From: Geosiphon pyriformis
Taxonomy: Eukaryota; Glomeromycota; Glomeromycetes; Archaeosporales; Geosiphonaceae
Direction: 5' to 3'
NCBI GenBank assembly: GCA_016748015.1
Contig: JAAOMT010000046.1
Location: 243,687-307,686, forward strand
DNA length: 64,000 bases
Made by a program: the position numbers and the translations under genes. The notes under the pieces were generated by a model, which had not been told where the DNA came from, did not search any database, and saw nothing but the letters and a program-made list of their open reading frames with translations. This document shows, piece after piece, positions 59,880 to 64,000 of the stretch; within the stretch, counting starts at the first letter, position 1, and each line of letters opens with the position of its first letter.

Positions 59880-60530
59880 GCTAAGAATTATTTACATTCA
59901 GCAGAATTGGAAATTGGCAATAATTATGTACCAACCAATTTTCAGTTCTTTAATCCAGTTATTAAGATTATGCCAGCAGAATTTGAAAAGTACATCCAAA
60001 ACCCAAATTTTCAGAACTATTTAAGTCTCTTGGTTATTTTAAAAACCAATTCACCCAACAACTTAGAAGACCCAAAAACACCATTTACCAACAACATTTC
60101 ATTAGTAACTGTTATTAAGAATGAATTACTAGCCACTATCTTCTCATTCAAATTGGAAGACCAATTAAAAGCACTGTTATTCAGTAAAACCACTCTTAAT
60201 GCCAAATTTATTACAGCCATGTATACTAATGCCAAAGTTAATAGCCATTTTATTAAACTAATTTTTAATAGTAGTTTAACAGATAGTATTATCACATAAC
60301 AACTCATGAATCAATTAAGTTACTAAGTTAATTGTGCTATCAGTGCCAAAATTGTTATTGTTAACAGAGTAACAAAGATTTCAATTAGAAAAATTGACAA
60401 CTTTCTCTTCAAAGTTAACAGTATTATCATGCCAATTAAAGTGTTGATAATAAAAGCCACACAATACCAAGCTTTTATTGGTAATGACTGGCTGTTCAAA
60501 ACCAATACTGTATTTGACTAAAACACTTAA
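59880..60530 (+). pseudogene. Gypsy J: protease region
   Basis: Reading at 59907-60299 ends with FIKLIFNSSLTDSIIT, a retropepsin-like site, followed by text matching GNDWLFKTN (about 60480-60506). The position between gag and RT supports protease. Broken. Confidence 0.6.
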
Positions 60531-62400
60531 AAGTTTTAGTTAACATTTGATGATCAGTATACTTAAGTGTTTACTACTTGTAGACACTTTAAAGCTTTTT
60601 TAAAAAAGCAATTATTGATTGAATTGGAAGAAAAAAAAGAAAAACCTATCTGAAAAGCCTATCAAGTCTTGTAAATTAAAGATAAACATAATAAATTACT
60701 GTTAATACTCTCTTGAAACAATAAAAAAAAAAAAGAAGAGAACAAACCAGAAATCACCACAGCTACTAAAGAAATAACTAATAAGTAAAATAGATCATAC
60801 TCTGAAAACACAAGAAAAAAACTGTCATATATTCTGCTTAAATATATTAACTATAAGAAAAAGCTTTTTTTCATAAGAGCTTGGATCTTATTAGAAGAAA
60901 ACTACTAAATACATATCCACTACTATTGCAAATTATGCCATAGAAAATGCTTTGGTTATCCAAAACAACAAGGAAAGTAAAACAACAAATTATGTCTTAT
61001 TTATAAGAAAATGCTACTTAACAAAAGAATGTGAAATAACATTCCTGATTAAAAAGAAACATATAACACTTTATGTCAATACATGATCTTCATAAACAAC
61101 TAAGTGAGCCAAAGAACACTTTTCAATACTACATAGAACTAAGTATTTTTATGCTTGAACAATTACTTACATAATAAAAACAAAATCTAGTAAATAGCAA
61201 GTGCCAAAGTCAAAAGCACTTTGCCCAGTAAAATATTTGTGATCAAAAACAATTCACCAGAATCTGTTAAGACTGTTTTTATTTCCAATTATTAATATCT
61301 TAAATAACTCAGAACAGTTCTACAAATATTATCAAGATTTAGCACCAATTAAAAAAAAACAAGAGCAATGTTTAAAACAACTAAACACTAAATTCTGTAA
61401 GCATTGTCTAATTTCTAGTAACTTCAAATATTGTAATAATTGTGATTTTATCTACAATTTACTATCACACATAATTTATTTAATCTCCAAAAAAGAAAAA
61501 CCAATCAGTAAATGTGTTTTAGAATTAAAATCAAAATTTAATCATAATTCAAACTTTAATAATGACAACAACAATAGTTCCAACTCTATTTATAATAGCA
61601 ACAATAACAACAATTCAAACTTTAATTACAACTTCAAACAATATATTGCATTTCCAAATCTTTCAATGAAGCAGAAACTTAAATGGTTCAGTAATAATAA
61701 TAAAAATATTATGTTAAAATGCATACATAATACCAATGTAGAGTTTGATTTCAGATATTTAGAAAAAACTGCTATTTAATTGGAATCATATTTATGCACT
61801 AATATAGATCTGAAAATAGCACTAGAAATTCTGGCAATGACAATAGTTTAATTAATTTTTAGATATAGTTTAATGAAAAAAGAAATTAATATTAAAAAAA
61901 AAATAATTAATGCAGAATATGTAGCAAATATTATTGCAATGCTATAAAATGACCCAGAAAAAGGATATATCATTGAACTAAATAAAAAAATAGCACAAAC
62001 AATATTCTTGTCTTTGGTTAAAATAGTTTAATTAGTGTTAGTGAAAACAAAAGAAAAGTTTAAGATTACAGCAAGAGAGATAAAGAAATTTGGATCTATG
62101 AATAGAGTAAAAATACCAGTTAATATGGCAGAAAAAGAAACCCCAAATTTTCAAAGCTAAAATAAACATTTGTGAATTAGGAAAGATTACCATTACTAAT
62201 CTTTACATACCAGCCAAAAATTACAAACACATTAAAATCTCAATATACAATACAATTAAAGATCTTATAAAAATACCAAGTAGAATTACTATTGAATACT
62301 TAAGCATAGAAGTTAAAAATCAAACATTTATCACTATTCCAGACTTTTCACAACTGTGTAAATATGTAGATATTATATTACAAACAATTTATAGAAGAGA
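60531..62400 (+). pseudogene. Gypsy J: linker between protease and RT with cysteine motifs
   Basis: Long spacer with Asn-rich text (about 61545-61640). It has Cys motifs CKLCHRKC (about 60930-60955) and CKHC...CNNC (about 61399-61446), the latter C-x2-C-x8-C-x2-C. It corresponds in place to the cysteine linker of family 1. Broken. Confidence 0.5.
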
Positions 62401-63345
62401 AGAGTATTATTTGCTATAATCAAAACAATTAGAGCAAATAAACTTGAGAAATTTAGACTTACTTCAACAAATACAACTCAAAATACTACTTAATAACTTT
62501 ATTAATATCTTTGTCAATAAAATAAATTTAGCAGAACTGATATTATCCAACACCAGATCAAAACTGAAAATGCAATGTTAATCAAACAAAAAACATACAG
62601 AGTATTATTAGCCAGCCATAAGATTATCTAACAAGAAATCAACAAAATATTAAACAATAGATTAATTCAACAATTAATAAGTCTATAGTTATTACCAATA
62701 GTACTTGTTCAGAAAAAAAATAGAAAGATCCACTTTTATGTAGATTACAGAAAACTCAATAGTATTACTCATAAAAACAGCTATTTAACTTTATGAATTT
62801 AGAAGTTATTTAATGTTTTTGAAAGGAAGAAATGGTTTTCAATATTGGACTTAGATAGTAGTTACTGGCAAGTAGCCATGAATCCAGCTGATAAGAAGAA
62901 GACAGCATTTACTACAAGAAAAAAAAACTTTGAATTTAATGTAATACTATTTGACTTAACCAATACTTCAGCCACCTTTCAACAACTTATAAAAATTGTA
63001 TATACTGAATTGCTATAAAAATCAGTAGTAGTTTACTTAAATAACACTAACATGTTCTCTAGAACATTCAATAATCATTTTTATTATTTTTAACATGTGT
63101 TTGAAAAGTTAAGAAAAACCAAATTGAAATTGAATACAACCAAATACTTCTTTAACAAAATTAAATTCAAGTTTTTAAGACATGTCATAAGCAAAAACAG
63201 CATCAAAACAGATTCAGACAAAATTAAAATAGTTAAAAATTTTCCAGTATTAACAAACTTAATAGAATTAAGAGCATTTTTGGAATTTGTGAAATATTAT
63301 CACTATTTTATCCAAAATTTTTTCAAACTGGCTTAACTACTTTAC
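62401..63345 (+). pseudogene. Gypsy J: reverse transcriptase
   Basis: RKIHFYVDYRKLNSITHKNS, FSILDLDSSYWQVAMNP, DKKKTAFTT and FNVILFDLTNTSATFQQL mark fingers and palm; the reading at 63097-63336 (FEKLRKTKLKLNTTKYFF, FLRHVISKNSI, ELRAFLEFVKYY) is the thumb/connection. Broken. Confidence 0.82.
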
Positions 63346-63720
63346 CAGCTTCAAGCAAAAAATGTTAAATATAAATAAACTAAAATCCAACAAAAAGCTT
63401 TTGATATCTTAAGAAGAAAGCTTATTCAAACACCAATACTAATCTATCTAAATTATAGCAAGCCATTTATTATCATCACCAATACATCTGGTTAAGTATT
63501 GAGAGCTGTATTGTTACAAAAAAAAGCAGATAAATGAAAACATTCAGTGATATATGCCAGCTAAAGTTTAAGTTTAACTAAGAAGAACTATAGAACTTTA
63601 GCATTAAAAAATTATCTATCTATTTAGCTGTTATTAAATAAAAAGAATATTTAAGTTAAAAGTTTAATGTATATACTGATTACAAAGGATTAACATTAAT
63701 TCAAAAACAAAAATTTAAAA
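63346..63720 (+). pseudogene. Gypsy J: RNase H
   Basis: Plus-strand text with PFIIITNTSG and AVLLQKKAD at about 63462-63525, and the later TDYKGLTLIQKQKF-like block near 63675-63710, in the usual place behind RT. Broken. Confidence 0.65.
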
Positions 63721-64000
63721 ACAATCATCATACAAAATAGAAAATAAAACTATCACTATTTAATTATATAATATATTATAAAAAGAGAAAAAAAAATAGA
63801 AATACCAATTGTTTATTACAAATAAAACAAATCTAAAAACATTTCAACCCAAAAATATAACAAAAAATAAATACACAAAATATCAACAACTTTAACATTA
63901 TATCAATATTCAATAGTTTAAGAAAAAATTATCTAAAAAAAACAAAACAACATAAAACAACAATCAAAATATCTTATTACTTACCAAAATATATTATATT

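Larger units (their letters stand above)
57068..64000 (+). mobile_element. Gypsy family 2, copy J (5' LTR, gag, most of pol; continues past window)
   Basis: Plus-strand fossil: 5' LTR (57068-57890), primer-binding site, gag with CCHC knuckle, protease, a long linker, RT and RNase H. Integrase begins at or after the window end, where the text meets the start of copy G's text. It is very A/T-rich and heavily broken. A different lineage from family 1, though with the same gene order. Confidence 0.8.

Overview
The window reads as nuclear DNA of a transposon-swollen, AT-rich fungus. An arbuscular mycorrhizal (Glomeromycotan, Rhizophagus/Gigaspora-like) genome is the best inference. The reasons are the dense Ty3/Gypsy fossils, an endonuclease/RT/RNase H LINE, host genes with many 66-120 bp introns (one with CTAAC-type branch sites and one with a minor-spliceosome AT-AC signature), and heavy C-to-T / G-to-A decay. 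Species is not provable from sequence alone.

Layout. 1-40648 is a stack of broken elements inserted into one another. Gypsy family 1 lies on the minus strand: A (1-3001, 5' LTR at right), B (7699-11572), C (11573-15497), D (15498-22954, both LTRs present), E (22955-30013), F (30014-33935, split by a plus-strand solo LTR at 33159-33873) and H (36762-40648). A plus-strand LINE (3002-7698) sits between A and B. The 3' half of a second Gypsy family, G, occupies 33936-36761 on the plus strand. AT content and decay increase to the right, as expected if outer hosts of nested insertions are older. 41.99-45.63 kb is a small island of two convergent host genes: an 11-exon mitochondrial-type pentatricopeptide-repeat (PPR) gene on plus (41994-44867) and a two-exon MAPEG-family membrane protein gene on minus (45030-45625). 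46716-54080 is a complete-length but strongly decayed family 1 element, I, on plus with ATAT target duplications. 54085-56205 is AT-rich DNA without recognisable genes. A family 1 LTR remnant (about 56206-56727), a foldback-like stretch, and the 5' LTR, gag and most of pol of a family 2 element J (57068 to the window end) follow.

How the parts relate. Family 1 elements share gag with a CCHC knuckle, retropepsin, a cysteine-rich linker, RT, RNase H, integrase with a GPY/F-like end, and an unidentified third reading frame between integrase and the 3' LTR. Their LTRs carry variable 12-bp tandem repeats next to a TATA box. The PPR protein probably acts on mitochondrial RNA; its correct model requires a U12-type AT-AC intron at 43606-43678. 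The MAPEG protein would act in an internal membrane. The two genes share only a 162-bp convergent spacer and no functional link is evident.

Main points for a second look: the AT-AC minor intron; a perfect 19-bp Tn5/Nextera mosaic end embedded in element D (21222-21240), which marks a sequencing or assembly artefact; the conserved third frame; a cysteine motif between protease and RT in both Gypsy families; and element D's mismatched flanks.
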